From contig JARROD010000001.1 in the NCBI GenBank assembly GCA_037384225.1, positions 1 to 64,000 on the forward strand: DNA of 64,000 bases. Reading direction: 5' to 3'. This document shows positions 53,890 through 62,351 of the stretch, one piece after another (position 1 is the stretch's first letter; each line of letters opens with the position of its first letter). Position numbers and translations under genes: made by a program. The stretch is from JARROD01 sp037384225. Lineage in GTDB: Bacteria > Pseudomonadota > Gammaproteobacteria > Pseudomonadales > Cellvibrionaceae. The notes under the pieces are model-generated. The model did no database searches. It worked only from the letters and a program-made list of their open reading frames with translations, and was not told the origin of the DNA.

Positions 53890-55242
53890 ATGCTACCTTT
53901 ACTTCTGTTTGGCGCGGTCTGCGCCGCCCTGATGCTGGGTTACCCGGTCGCCTTTACACTGGCCGGGACCGCACTGCTATTTGCCGGCATAGGTATCGCC
54001 AGCGGCCATTTCGACCCCAATCTGCTACTGGCTCTGCCCGACAGACTCTATGGCACCATGACCAACACGACTCTGATCGCCGTGCCCCTGTTTGTACTGA
54101 TGGGTGTGATGCTGGAGAAATCGCGACTCGCCGAAGAACTGCTGGAAAATATGGCCCGCGCCTGCGGCCGCCTACCGGGGGGACTGGGCATATCGGTGGT
54201 ATTGGTGGGTATGCTGCTGGCGGCCAGCACAGGCATTGTCGGCGCCACGGTCGTCACCATGGGATTGATGTCACTGCCGACGATGTTGAATCGGGGCTAC
54301 AGCCCGGCGCTGGCCACCGGCACCATCTGCGCTACCGGTACCCTGGGGCAGATCATTCCGCCCTCCATAGCCTTGGTTTTACTGGGAGATATATTGTCGA
54401 GCGCCTATCAGCGGGCGCAATTGAGTATGGGCATCTATAATCCACAGCCGGTTTCGGTAGGCGACCTGTTTATTGGCGCCTTGATTCCGGGACTGATTTT
54501 GGTGTCCATTTACATCGGTTATATCTTTTTCAAAGCCTTAGTTCATCCTCAGTCAGCGCCACCGGTCAACACCACCGAGCAGGTACCCACAGTACACATT
54601 TTAACCAGCCTGATCCCACCATTGACGCTGATCGCATTGGTGCTGGGCTCCATCATTACCGGCGCCGCCACTCCCACTGAAGCCGCTGGCGTGGGAGCCC
54701 TGGGAGCGACACTGCTGGCGTTTGGCAAAAGAAAGTTAAGTGTTAAGCGGATGGCGGAAATCACCCGCTCAACGACCCAAGTAACGGTAATGGTATTTAC
54801 CATTCTGATAGGGGCATCGCTGTTTTCCCTGGTGTTTCGCGGATTTGGTGGTGAAGAGGCCATTGAGCATTTATTTTCACTGCTGCCCGGCGGTGCGTTC
54901 ATGGCCATGCTATTGGTCATGGCTGTGATTTTCCTGTTGGGGTTTATTCTCGATTTTATTGAAATCACTTTTGTGGTAGTCCCCATAATCGCACCTGTAC
55001 TACTATCAATGGGAATAAACCCAGTCTGGCTGGGAATTATGATTGCCCTCAATCTACAGACATCTTTTTTAACACCACCATTCGGGTTTGCGCTTTTTTA
55101 TCTGCGCGGCGTGGCGCCGGCCGATGTCGCAACCAGCGACATCTACCGCGGTGTCATGCCTTTTATTGTGCTGCAATTGCTGATGCTGGTGCTCCTGGCA
55201 GCCTTCCCACAACTTGCAACCTGGTTGCCGGGGTTAATATAG
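53890..55242 (+). CDS. TRAP transporter large permease (DctM)
   Basis: 450 residues (ATG 53890; the frame opens at TTG 53875), about 12 membrane helices. Conserved parts include VPLFVLMGVMLEKSRLAEELLENM, STGIVGATVVTMGLMSLPTMLNRGYSPALATGTICATGTLGQIIPPSIALV, ATPTEAAGVGALGA and LNLQTSFLTPPFGFALFYLRG, the last two being typical of DctM. It catalyses secondary transport of the substrate delivered by the binding protein. Likely a 2-oxo or mannitol/carboxylate substrate, judged from the DctP type; the identity is not known. Confidence 0.95.
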   Translation: MLPLLLFGAVCAALMLGYPVAFTLAGTALLFAGIGIASGHFDPNLLLALPDRLYGTMTNTTLIAVPLFVLMGVMLEKSRLAEELLENMARACGRLPGGLGISVVLVGMLLAASTGIVGATVVTMGLMSLPTMLNRGYSPALATGTICATGTLGQIIPPSIALVLLGDILSSAYQRAQLSMGIYNPQPVSVGDLFIGALIPGLILVSIYIGYIFFKALVHPQSAPPVNTTEQVPTVHILTSLIPPLTLIALVLGSIITGAATPTEAAGVGALGATLLAFGKRKLSVKRMAEITRSTTQVTVMVFTILIGASLFSLVFRGFGGEEAIEHLFSLLPGGAFMAMLLVMAVIFLLGFILDFIEITFVVVPIIAPVLLSMGINPVWLGIMIALNLQTSFLTPPFGFALFYLRGVAPADVATSDIYRGVMPFIVLQLLMLVLLAAFPQLATWLPGLI

Positions 55243-55427
55243 CGCAACGTGCAATTATGCACATCAACCCATCAATTGATCACATCGAAACGGATGGCAC
55301 GATGGAATAAGGTGATATAATTATTAAAAATAAAGTCAAAAATACTATTCTAAAATCAGTACACTTAACATACCGTTTTTGAGATTGCAGTAAAGCTGCA
55401 GTAATACTGTAGAGGTATTTAATAACA

Positions 55428-55829
55428 ATGACCATACACGGAATTGACGAAGACCCGACGCCGAACGGCGTATTAACACTGCAAACCCTTACCATGCCGG
55501 CCGATACCAATCCTAATGGCGACATATTCGGCGGCTGGATGATGTCACAGATGGATCTGGCCGGGTCGATAATGGCCAGGGAAATAGCCAAAGGCCGGGT
55601 AACCACAGTTGCGGTTGGGGGTATGACTTTTCTGCGCCCTGTGCCAGTAGGGGCAACTGTAAGCTGTTACTGCGAGTCATTGGAAGTCGGTCGCTCTTCC
55701 ATTCGCACTATCGTAGAAGTCTGGTTAAAACAGATCGAGACAGGAGAGGTTGTCAAGGTGACAGAGGGGGTCTTTGTCTATGTCGCCATCGACGATAATG
55801 GCCGTACTCGCCCCATACCGAAGGATTAA
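55428..55829 (+). CDS. YciA-like hotdog acyl-CoA thioesterase
   Basis: 133 residues. A hotdog fold with the typical LTMPADTNPNGDIFGGWMMSQMDLAGSIMA segment (the central helix and catalytic Asp region), TVAVGGMTFLRPVPVGATVSCYCE and EVVKVTEGVFVYVAIDDNGRTRPIPK. YciA-type enzymes hydrolyse short and medium acyl-CoAs, balancing the CoA pool. Situated between dctM and dctP. Its own 186-base leader holds no obvious promoter. A link with transported acids is possible but not shown. Confidence 0.9.
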   Translation: MTIHGIDEDPTPNGVLTLQTLTMPADTNPNGDIFGGWMMSQMDLAGSIMAREIAKGRVTTVAVGGMTFLRPVPVGATVSCYCESLEVGRSSIRTIVEVWLKQIETGEVVKVTEGVFVYVAIDDNGRTRPIPKD

Positions 55830-55859
55830 CTCTGACACCCCCACACCCTTCAAACCGAT

Positions 55860-57026
55860 TCACTGCCAACGGGTTTCGTAATAAGCCTGCTCTGAAATTT
55901 TATGGTAATTGCCGACCTGCTCGGCAAACTGGCGGTAGGCCCGGTAAACCTTGGCAAACGCGGGATCTTTAGCCGCTGTTTCCCGGTAAATCTCCTCGGC
56001 AATGGTGCGCAGCTTTTTCAGCACGTCGTCCGGAAGCCGCCGCACCTGAATCCCGTGTTTTTCCACCAATTCCCGCAGTGCTGCATTGTTACGGGCGGTG
56101 TATTCGTTCAGCATATCCTGGTTGACGTAGTGGGCGGCGGCCTTCACCATGGCCTGCAGATCCGCCGGCAGCGATTCGTAAGCCTGCTTGTTTACAATAA
56201 GCTCCAGCGTCGGACCCGGTTCGTGCCAGCCTGGATAATAGTAGTATTTCGCCACTTCGTGAAAACCAAACGCCAGATCGTTGTAAGGGCCGACCCATTC
56301 TGTGGCATCTATCACACCTGTTTGTAACGATGTATAGAGTTCGCCGCCGGGAATATTGACGGCGGTGCCACCGGCGCGGTTCAGCACTTCACCCCCATAA
56401 CCTGGAATGCGCATCTTCAACCCCTTGAGATCCTCCACAGAGTTTATTTCCCGGTTGAACCAGCCCGCCATCTGCACACCCGTGTTGCCGGCGGCGAAGG
56501 GAATGAGATTGAAAGGCGCATAGACTTCACGCCACAACTCCAGACCACCGCCGTAGGACAACCAGCCATTCATTTCCTGAGCGTTGAGACCAAAGGGCAC
56601 AGAGGTAAAAAAAGGCGCTGCTGAAATCTTGCCTTTCCAGTAGTATGCCGCGCCGTGTCCCATTTCCACACTACCGGAGGATACGGCATTAAACACTCCC
56701 AGAGCCGGCACCAGTTCATTGGCGCCGTAGACACGGACCTGAAAACGGCCATTACTCATGTCGTTCATCAGGCGGGAAAAATTTTCCGCCGCCAACCCCA
56801 GCCCGGGAAAGTTTTTCGGCCAGGTCGTGACCATTTTCCACTGGTATTCGGCTTCCCCCGCGTTGGATATCGCCAGCGGATCTGTGTGGGCGCGTTTTCC
56901 ATTGGTGAGTGTCTTTGTCGCTTTTTCCTGTACATACAGACCAGACACCGAGACCAGAGCGGCGACCAGAATCAAAATTATAGCGGGCATCCAGTTTATT
57001 GATCCATCGCGAGTTTTTTGAGTCAT
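55860..57026 (-). CDS. TRAP transporter substrate-binding protein (DctP/TakP type)
   Basis: 388 residues. The N-terminal helix (SINWMPAIILILVAALVSVSGLYV) acts as an uncleaved or late-cleaved signal/anchor. The periplasmic body has YQWKMVTTWPKNFPGLGLAAENFSRLMNDMSNGRFQVRVY, WFNREINSVEDLKGLKMRIPGYGGEVLNRAGGTAVNIPGGELYTSLQTGVIDATEWVGPYND, the Arg of RIPG being the usual carboxylate ligand, and a C-terminal helical arm. This group includes TakP, which binds 2-oxo acids. It is read opposite to dctQM; the transporter is still expected to work with it. Upstream of it is uvrD on the same strand. Confidence 0.92.
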   Translation of the reverse strand: MTQKTRDGSINWMPAIILILVAALVSVSGLYVQEKATKTLTNGKRAHTDPLAISNAGEAEYQWKMVTTWPKNFPGLGLAAENFSRLMNDMSNGRFQVRVYGANELVPALGVFNAVSSGSVEMGHGAAYYWKGKISAAPFFTSVPFGLNAQEMNGWLSYGGGLELWREVYAPFNLIPFAAGNTGVQMAGWFNREINSVEDLKGLKMRIPGYGGEVLNRAGGTAVNIPGGELYTSLQTGVIDATEWVGPYNDLAFGFHEVAKYYYYPGWHEPGPTLELIVNKQAYESLPADLQAMVKAAAHYVNQDMLNEYTARNNAALRELVEKHGIQVRRLPDDVLKKLRTIAEEIYRETAAKDPAFAKVYRAYRQFAEQVGNYHKISEQAYYETRWQ

Positions 57027-57098
57027 AGTTTATTCATCAATTTATTTTTTTATTTCAAATACACAGACATTCACCTGTCTGTTTACCGTTTCGAAAAT

Positions 57099-59327
57099 TT
57101 ACAGCGCCTCCAGTTTGGCGTATTTCAGCACCAATCTTTTCAACCCACGCTGTTCAAAATTAACATGCACCTGGGAGTTGGGGCCATTGCCCTCGAAATG
57201 CAGTACCACGCCTTCACCGAATTTAGGGTGAGAGACTCGCTGGCCCAGTTTGAATCCGGTGTCATTCCCCGACTCACTCGACGAAGTCTGACCGGCGCCA
57301 GCCGGCTGCCGATAGTGTTGTCCGTAACTGATTGGCCGGCTAATGGCGGCTTTGATACGTACCTCTTCGAGCAAATCCGACGGAATTTCCTTTACAAATC
57401 GGGAAACGGCATTGTAGGTTTCATTACCGTGCATACGTCTGCTCTCCGCATAGGTAATATACAACTTTTCCATCGCCCTGGTTATGCCCACGTAACACAG
57501 GCGGCGTTCCTCCTCCAGGCGCTCCGCATCTCCCAAAGACATTTTGTGGGGAAACAGATTTTCTTCCAGCCCGGACAGAAACACCAGGGGAAACTCCAGG
57601 CCTTTTGCCGAGTGCAGTGTCATTAACTGTACCGCGTCCTCATAGGCATCCGCCTGCGCCTCGCCGGCATCCAACGCAGTCTGATCGAGAAATTGATGCA
57701 AAACATTGCGCTCATGTTCACCATCCTCCTGTAAAGAGCTGGATTCCTGACTCTGGAAAATGCCACAGGCACTCACCAATTCCTCGAGGTTGTCTATTCG
57801 CGCCTGGCCTTTTTCGCCTTTTTCCTTTTCGTGGTATTCATAGAGACCGCTGGTGTGAATGACATGCTCAACCATCTCCTTTAAGCCCAGCACGGATGTA
57901 TCGCTATACAGGGTGTCAATCAGCCGGATAAATTCATTGACGGCGTTGGCGGCCCGGGCCGGCAGACTTTTGTGGGCCACCACAGAAATTGCCGATTGCC
58001 ACAGCGAGCACCCCTGTTCCTGGGCAAACAGACGGATACTGTCAAGGGTTTTGCCACCGATACCGCGAGTGGGTGTATTGACGACCCTTTCGAAGGCCGC
58101 ATCGTCGTCGCGGTTGGCGATCAGGCGCAGATAGGCCAGTGTATTCCTTATTTCGAGGCGCTCGTAGAAGCGTTGGCCACCGTAAATGTGGTAGGGCACC
58201 CCCTCGCGCAACAAGGCCTCTTCAAGCACTCGCGACTGGGCATTGGAGCGGTAGAGAATCGCCGTATTGCGGCGGCTGTTGCCTTGGCTGACCCAGCTCT
58301 GAATACGCTCTACGATAAAACGCGCTTCGTCCTGCTCGTTAAAGGCCGCGTAAAGCGAAATAGCTTCCCCGTCTTTGCCATCGGTCCATAATTGCTTGCC
58401 CAAGCGGCCGAAATTATTGGCTATAACGGCGTTTGCCGCACTGAGGATATTGACAGTGGAACGGTAATTCTGCTCCAGACGTACAATGTCGGTGGCGGGA
58501 AAATCGTCGGCGAATTTCTGGATATTTTCTATTTTGGCGCCGCGCCAACCGTAAATGGATTGGTCATCGTCACCGACGGCGGTCAATTTACAGCTTTCGC
58601 CGGCCAATACCCGCAACCAGGCGTATTGAATCGTATTGGTATCCTGAAACTCGTCCACCAGAATGAAGGGAAAACGCTCCTGATAATGCTGCAACAAGCG
58701 CGGATTGTTCAACCACAGTTCGTGCGCGCGCAGCAGCAGTTCACCGAAATCCACCAGCCCACCACGCCCACAAGCCTCTTCGTAAGCGCTGTATATACGT
58801 TTCATGGTCACCAGATAAGGATCCGCGGATTCGCGCAGATGCTGCGGGCGCAGCCCTTCGTCTTTCTGTGCATTGATAAACCACTGCGCCTGCTTCGGCG
58901 GCCAGCGCGCTTCATCGAGACCCAGGCTCTGGCACACTCGCTTGACCAGGCGCAGTTGGTCATCGCTGTCTATTATCTGAAAATTCTGTGCCAGTTGTGC
59001 ATCCTGCCAATGTGATTTTAACAGTCGGTGGGCCAGGCCGTGGAAAGTGCCCACCCACATGCCGCGGGGGCTGAAGCCGAGCAGTTCCTCGATACGGTTG
59101 CGCATTTCCCGTGCCGCTTTATTGGTAAAGGTGACCGCCAGGATAGAATAGGGTGAAATCCCCTGTTCACGAATCAACCATGCAATGCGGTGCACCAGTA
59201 CCCGGGTCTTACCGCTGCCGGCGCCGGCGAGAATCAGTTGATTGCCAGGCGCGGCGGAAACGGCGAGGCACTGGGCCTCATTGAGATTGTCAAGAATAGA
59301 GGATTGAGAAGTCAGTGATAAAGTCAT
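57099..59327 (-). CDS. uvrD: DNA helicase II (UvrD)
   Basis: 742 residues, superfamily 1 helicase. Motif I is LILAGAGSGKTRVLVHRI, motif II is FPFILVDEFQDTNTIQYAWLRVLAG, motif III is TAVGDDDQSIYGWRGAKIENIQKF, motif IV is LEQNYRST, motif V is LMTLHSAKGLEFPLVFLSGLEENLFPH and motif VI is YVGITRAMEKLYI. The C-terminal Tudor-like domain (LGQRVSHPKFGEGVVLHFEGNGPNSQVHVNFEQRGLKRLVLKYAKLE) marks UvrD rather than Rep. It unwinds DNA in mismatch and nucleotide excision repair. Begins at ATG 59327, divergent from hexR. Confidence 0.96.
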   Translation of the reverse strand: MTLSLTSQSSILDNLNEAQCLAVSAAPGNQLILAGAGSGKTRVLVHRIAWLIREQGISPYSILAVTFTNKAAREMRNRIEELLGFSPRGMWVGTFHGLAHRLLKSHWQDAQLAQNFQIIDSDDQLRLVKRVCQSLGLDEARWPPKQAQWFINAQKDEGLRPQHLRESADPYLVTMKRIYSAYEEACGRGGLVDFGELLLRAHELWLNNPRLLQHYQERFPFILVDEFQDTNTIQYAWLRVLAGESCKLTAVGDDDQSIYGWRGAKIENIQKFADDFPATDIVRLEQNYRSTVNILSAANAVIANNFGRLGKQLWTDGKDGEAISLYAAFNEQDEARFIVERIQSWVSQGNSRRNTAILYRSNAQSRVLEEALLREGVPYHIYGGQRFYERLEIRNTLAYLRLIANRDDDAAFERVVNTPTRGIGGKTLDSIRLFAQEQGCSLWQSAISVVAHKSLPARAANAVNEFIRLIDTLYSDTSVLGLKEMVEHVIHTSGLYEYHEKEKGEKGQARIDNLEELVSACGIFQSQESSSLQEDGEHERNVLHQFLDQTALDAGEAQADAYEDAVQLMTLHSAKGLEFPLVFLSGLEENLFPHKMSLGDAERLEEERRLCYVGITRAMEKLYITYAESRRMHGNETYNAVSRFVKEIPSDLLEEVRIKAAISRPISYGQHYRQPAGAGQTSSSESGNDTGFKLGQRVSHPKFGEGVVLHFEGNGPNSQVHVNFEQRGLKRLVLKYAKLEAL

Positions 59328-59516
59328 CGGTCCATTGTAGCAAAATTACAGAAAGTTCGAGATAAGGCTATTTTTTACTACATAGTTTTTATACTATGAT
59401 TTTATACATAAGCCCAAGGTCCCGGCACGAAGTTCAATAGGCGCCGCGACCACCAAGATTCTGAGCTTACCCAAGTTTTCGGGCTTAACATAGCTGATTC
59501 GGAGTGATAGCCCCAG

Positions 59517-60383
59517 GTGCGGCCGGCGGAACTTACCCAGAAAATCCGGGATACCATTGACAATATGCGCAAATCCGAGCGCAAGGTGGCCGAGTATGTG
59601 TTAGGCAACCCGGCCGACATTATCCATATGCGCATCGTCGATCTGGCCACCCAGGCCGACGTTTCCGAGCCCACGGTGGTACGCTTTTGCCGGGCTATCG
59701 GTTGCGAGGGGTTTCAGGACTTCAAACTCAGCCTGGCGCAACAACTGGCCTCGAGTCCCAGTTTTGGACAGATTGCCGTCACCGATACCGATCCGATCGC
59801 AGATTTTACCCATAAAGTATTCGATTCCACTATCGATACACTGTTGCAAGTACGCGATAAACTCGACCCTGAAGTACTGGACAAGGCGGTCACTGCGCTG
59901 TGCAACGCCAATCGCGTGGAATTCTACGGATTTGGCGCCTCCGGCGCAGTGGCGGCCGACGCCCAGCACAAATTCTTTCGCCTGCAGTTGGCGACAGCCG
60001 CCCACTCCGATCACCACATTCAGAATATGTCGGCTATGTCTATGCAACCCGGTGACGTGGTAGTGGCCATTTCTCAAAGTGGCCGCACCAAAGCCCTACT
60101 GTATTCAATGGAAATGGTTAAACAAATGGGCGGCATTGTCATAGGCCTGGCCCCCAGTAAAACGCCGGTCATCAAAAACGCCAGTATACCTATAGAAGTT
60201 GATGTAGAGGAGGACATTGAAATTTACACGCCCCTGTCTTCCCGTATCGCCCACTTGGTTATCATCGATGTACTCGCCATTGGCGTAGCTCAGCGCAAGG
60301 GACCACAGCTGCACGGCCATTTGTTCAAACTGAAGCAGGGTCTGCGTTCACTGCGCATTCAACCAGAAGACCGACGCAAGTGA
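59517..60383 (+). CDS. hexR: HexR-like RpiR family transcriptional regulator
   Basis: 288 residues from GTG 59517. The RpiR helix-turn-helix (about 1-75) is KIRDTIDNMRKSERKVAEYVLGNPADIIHMRIVDLATQADVSEPTVVRFCRAIGCEGFQDFKLSLAQ. The SIS domain (about 120-250) has VEFYGFGASGAVAADAQHKFFRLQLATAAHSD and VVVAISQSGRTKALL. The closest known group is HexR, which controls Entner-Doudoroff and central sugar genes in response to 2-keto-3-deoxy-6-phosphogluconate. No neighbouring glucose genes (zwf, edd) are seen, so the symbol is tentative. Start support is GGAGTG about ten bases upstream. Confidence 0.82.
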   Translation: MRPAELTQKIRDTIDNMRKSERKVAEYVLGNPADIIHMRIVDLATQADVSEPTVVRFCRAIGCEGFQDFKLSLAQQLASSPSFGQIAVTDTDPIADFTHKVFDSTIDTLLQVRDKLDPEVLDKAVTALCNANRVEFYGFGASGAVAADAQHKFFRLQLATAAHSDHHIQNMSAMSMQPGDVVVAISQSGRTKALLYSMEMVKQMGGIVIGLAPSKTPVIKNASIPIEVDVEEDIEIYTPLSSRIAHLVIIDVLAIGVAQRKGPQLHGHLFKLKQGLRSLRIQPEDRRK

Positions 60384-60420
60384 GTACTGTGTCAAACGGA
60401 GGAAGGATACTCCACACAAC

Positions 60421-60698
60421 CTTTTCAGGTAACTTCTCAATAACCCGGTGTGTTGTGCCTTCGATCCGGCGGTAGTTGGCCCAGACTGTTGGAGGCATGG
60501 ATGCCGACGCCAAGCCTACATGGGTGAGGCAAGCCGTTTGCAAAGCACTGCTTTGCGGCGCCGCCGAACGCCCGCCATCCGTGATGGCGGGCCGGGCCCC
60601 GGAGGGGGACTTACCGGCGTGTCTGGGCCAACTACCTCCGGATGGGCGCCGGATCGAAGGCACAAATACCCCGGGTTATTGAGAAGTTACTTTTTCAG
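60421..60698. mobile_element. MITE family C, complete 262-bp copy with near-identical target duplication
   Basis: The element 60429-60690 has terminal inverted repeats of about 44 bases (GTAACTTCTCAATAACCC outermost, continuing to TTCGATCCGGCG) and further nested arms (GTAGTTGGCCCAGAC paired with GTCTGGGCCAACTAC). The whole insertion can fold into one large hairpin. It also contains the inner hairpin GCCCGCCATCC/GGATGGCGGGC-type sequence. The target octamers CTTTTCAG and TTTTTCAG flank it, 7 of 8 identical. No coding capacity. Confidence 0.85.
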
Positions 60699-60830
60699 TT
60701 TTTAACCCACTGTTTTTTTACAGTTTTTATTATAAGGGAATTTTATATGACAATATTTATGTCTTTTATGTCAATTTAATCAATTGATGACTGAGGATAC
60801 TTCGATCATAACCGTTTTTAATAATATAGG

Positions 60831-60911
60831 CCGGGGTCTTAGGGTTGTTCAATAACCGGTCAAATAAAAACCCCGGACTAATGATTCACTGCGATAATTT
60901 AGTCCGGGGTT
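60831..60911 (+). promoter_or_regulatory. Leader with alternative hairpins upstream of XRE regulator
   Basis: CCGGGGT at 60831-60837 and again at 60904-60910 can each pair with ACCCCGG at 60870-60876. The second pairing extends to a 13-base stem (60869-60881 with 60899-60911). Such competing stems are the logic of an attenuator; alternatively the 13-bp inverted repeat is an operator for the downstream regulator. No known riboswitch class was recognised. Confidence 0.5.
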
Positions 60912-60939
60912 ACTCGACGATAAATAACGGATTAAAAAC

Positions 60940-61365
60940 ATGGATGTGTCAATCGGACCGCTATTGGTCACAAGCATGCCGGCGCGCCTGATCGCCCTGC
61001 GCAAGGAGCACAACCTATCTCAGCAAGAGGTTGCAGCGAGTATTGGTGTTTCCATCAATAGAATAAAAAAATTTGAAAACGGCCGAGCCGAACCTTCCCT
61101 CAAACTCCTCAAAAAGCTGGCCCTGACGCTACGTGTAAGTACTGATTTTCTGTTGTTTGGTAAAGAATTGGGTAAAGAGTCTGGTAAAGGCTTCGGCAAC
61201 GAGCGGCAACTCAGCCCCTGCAACGAATTAAAACATCATTTTGAAGCTATGAGTGAATTTGACGAAGAAGAACTCAGGATCGCCAATGCACTACTGGAAA
61301 TCCTGGTATTTAAATATAAAACAAAAGCACTGTGGCACCGATCACTAGCGCCGGGCGTAGATTAA
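60940..61365 (+). CDS. XRE family helix-turn-helix regulator
   Basis: 141 residues. The N-terminal HTH_3/Cro-C1 domain is RLIALRKEHNLSQQEVAASIGVSINRIKKFENGRAEPSLKLLKKLALTLRVSTDFLLFG. A short glycine/lysine linker with a GKE/GKG repeat (KELGKESGKGFG) follows, and then a helical tail (LKHHFEAMSEFDEEELRIANALLEILVFKY) that resembles the dimerisation end of small phage-type or stress regulators. The target is unknown; autoregulation through the leader hairpin is possible. Its 3' end overlaps the convergent tlyA gene by 21 bases. It sits next to a MITE insertion. Confidence 0.8.
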   Translation: MDVSIGPLLVTSMPARLIALRKEHNLSQQEVAASIGVSINRIKKFENGRAEPSLKLLKKLALTLRVSTDFLLFGKELGKESGKGFGNERQLSPCNELKHHFEAMSEFDEEELRIANALLEILVFKYKTKALWHRSLAPGVD

Positions 61366-62109
61366 AAACTCCCGATTGCCATCCCCACCTTTAAGTGGGC
61401 TTTGAAAATAATCCACAACGTCCAACCCCAGGCGCTGACAACACGCGCGTATGTTGACCTCAACATCGCGATACAAGCGCCGATCCCGCACTAAACCACC
61501 TTTACCCACCCCCTTTTTTCCCACCTCAAACTGAGGTTTAACCAGGCTGATCAAAACGCCATCGGGCTTTAATAAAGGTACCAGAGAGGGTAGTATTTTT
61601 TGTTGCGAAATAAAGGACACATCCATAACCGCCAGATCATAACCCCGCCCTGCGGTGTGAGACAGTAATAAATCAGCCGGCAATGCACGGGCGTTGATCC
61701 CTTCAAGACAAATTACCCGGGGGTCCTCCCGCAGTTGCGCGGCCAGCTGATCGCGGCCCACATCCACGCCCACGACTTTCGCGGCCCCCCGTTGCAGCAG
61801 ACAGTCGGTAAAACCACCCGTGGACTGCCCCACGTCCAACGCAGTCATCCCGGTCACATCCAGGCCAGTGGTGGAAATGGCGCCCGCCAACTTTAAGGCA
61901 CCGCGGGAAACATATCGATCCAGATCTCCCTTTTTAACCGCAAACTCCGTTTCCCGGGGCAGCTTGAGACTGGGTTTAACCGCATCGATCCAAACGCCAC
62001 CCGGTCTGTAGCTAACTTGCCTGGCCGCAATTATGCGCTGCGCATGAGTGCGCGATGGAGCCAGCTTCTTCTCCACCAATAACACATCGATGCGTGCTTC
62101 AAATGCCAT
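61345..62109 (-). CDS. tlyA: TlyA family rRNA 2'-O-methyltransferase
   Basis: 254 residues. The N-terminal S4 RNA-binding domain (RIDVLLVEKKLAPSRTHAQRIIAARQV) is followed by the FtsJ-type SAM methyltransferase with ALDVGQSTGGFTDCLLQRGAAKVVGVDVGRDQL. The KDKE-type catalytic residues include the Lys of VSRGALKLAGAI, the Asp of VMDVSFIS and the Lys of SLVKPQFEVGKKGVGKGGLVRD. Family members 2'-O-methylate 16S and/or 23S rRNA; some also have haemolysin-like annotation from history, which I do not support. Convergent with the XRE gene. Confidence 0.93.
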   Translation of the reverse strand: MAFEARIDVLLVEKKLAPSRTHAQRIIAARQVSYRPGGVWIDAVKPSLKLPRETEFAVKKGDLDRYVSRGALKLAGAISTTGLDVTGMTALDVGQSTGGFTDCLLQRGAAKVVGVDVGRDQLAAQLREDPRVICLEGINARALPADLLLSHTAGRGYDLAVMDVSFISQQKILPSLVPLLKPDGVLISLVKPQFEVGKKGVGKGGLVRDRRLYRDVEVNIRACCQRLGLDVVDYFQSPLKGGDGNREFLIYARR

Positions 62110-62201
62110 ACAAGTGCCCTAAAGAGTTAACCCCGGAATTTTCGCGCTAGAATCCTACACCATTTTCAGCCCGATCATTGCCACCGCTTTCAAACAGTCT
62201 T

Positions 62202-62233
62202 ATGATATTCAAAATATATTATTGATATATCAT
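62202..62233. promoter_or_regulatory. AT-rich inverted repeat upstream of DapA-like gene
   Basis: ATGATAT (62202-62208) and ATATCAT (62227-62233) are inverted, with the palindrome TGATATATCA at 62223-62232 inside the right part. It sits about 120-150 bases before the DapA-like start, a position suited to an operator for the nearby GntR regulator. Inference only. Confidence 0.35.
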
Positions 62234-62351
62234 GGCTTACAGTCGCGAAATCAGTATTGTTAAGCAACAGACATCCTTCAATACCGGTAAAGCGCCAGCG
62301 CGTTTGTCGATCCTGCGCTACCTATTACCAATCACTACATGGAAAATTAAG

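Larger units (their letters stand above)
60384..60939. other. Region of 556 bp: MITE insertion plus structured leader of XRE gene
   Basis: The left half holds a complete MITE copy (60429-60690). The right half is AT-rich (about 60700-60830) and ends in a leader with three mutually complementary GC segments (60831, 60870, 60904) before the XRE regulator. No gene of its own. Confidence 0.6.

Noticed and set aside
59402..59674. Minus-strand frame of 90 codons across the hexR start
   Set aside because: It is antisense to the well-supported helix-turn-helix coding part of hexR, with no homology.
61345..61365. Suspected truncation of tlyA or the XRE gene because their ends overlap
   Set aside because: Both proteins have normal family-like C-termini, and a 21-base convergent overlap is common in compact genomes.
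62232..62351. Upstream 40-codon extension of the DapA-like protein from ATG 62232
   Set aside because: The extension shows no similarity to the family, overlaps the AT-rich inverted repeat, and family members start at the MSHIEWKGVFPA equivalent.
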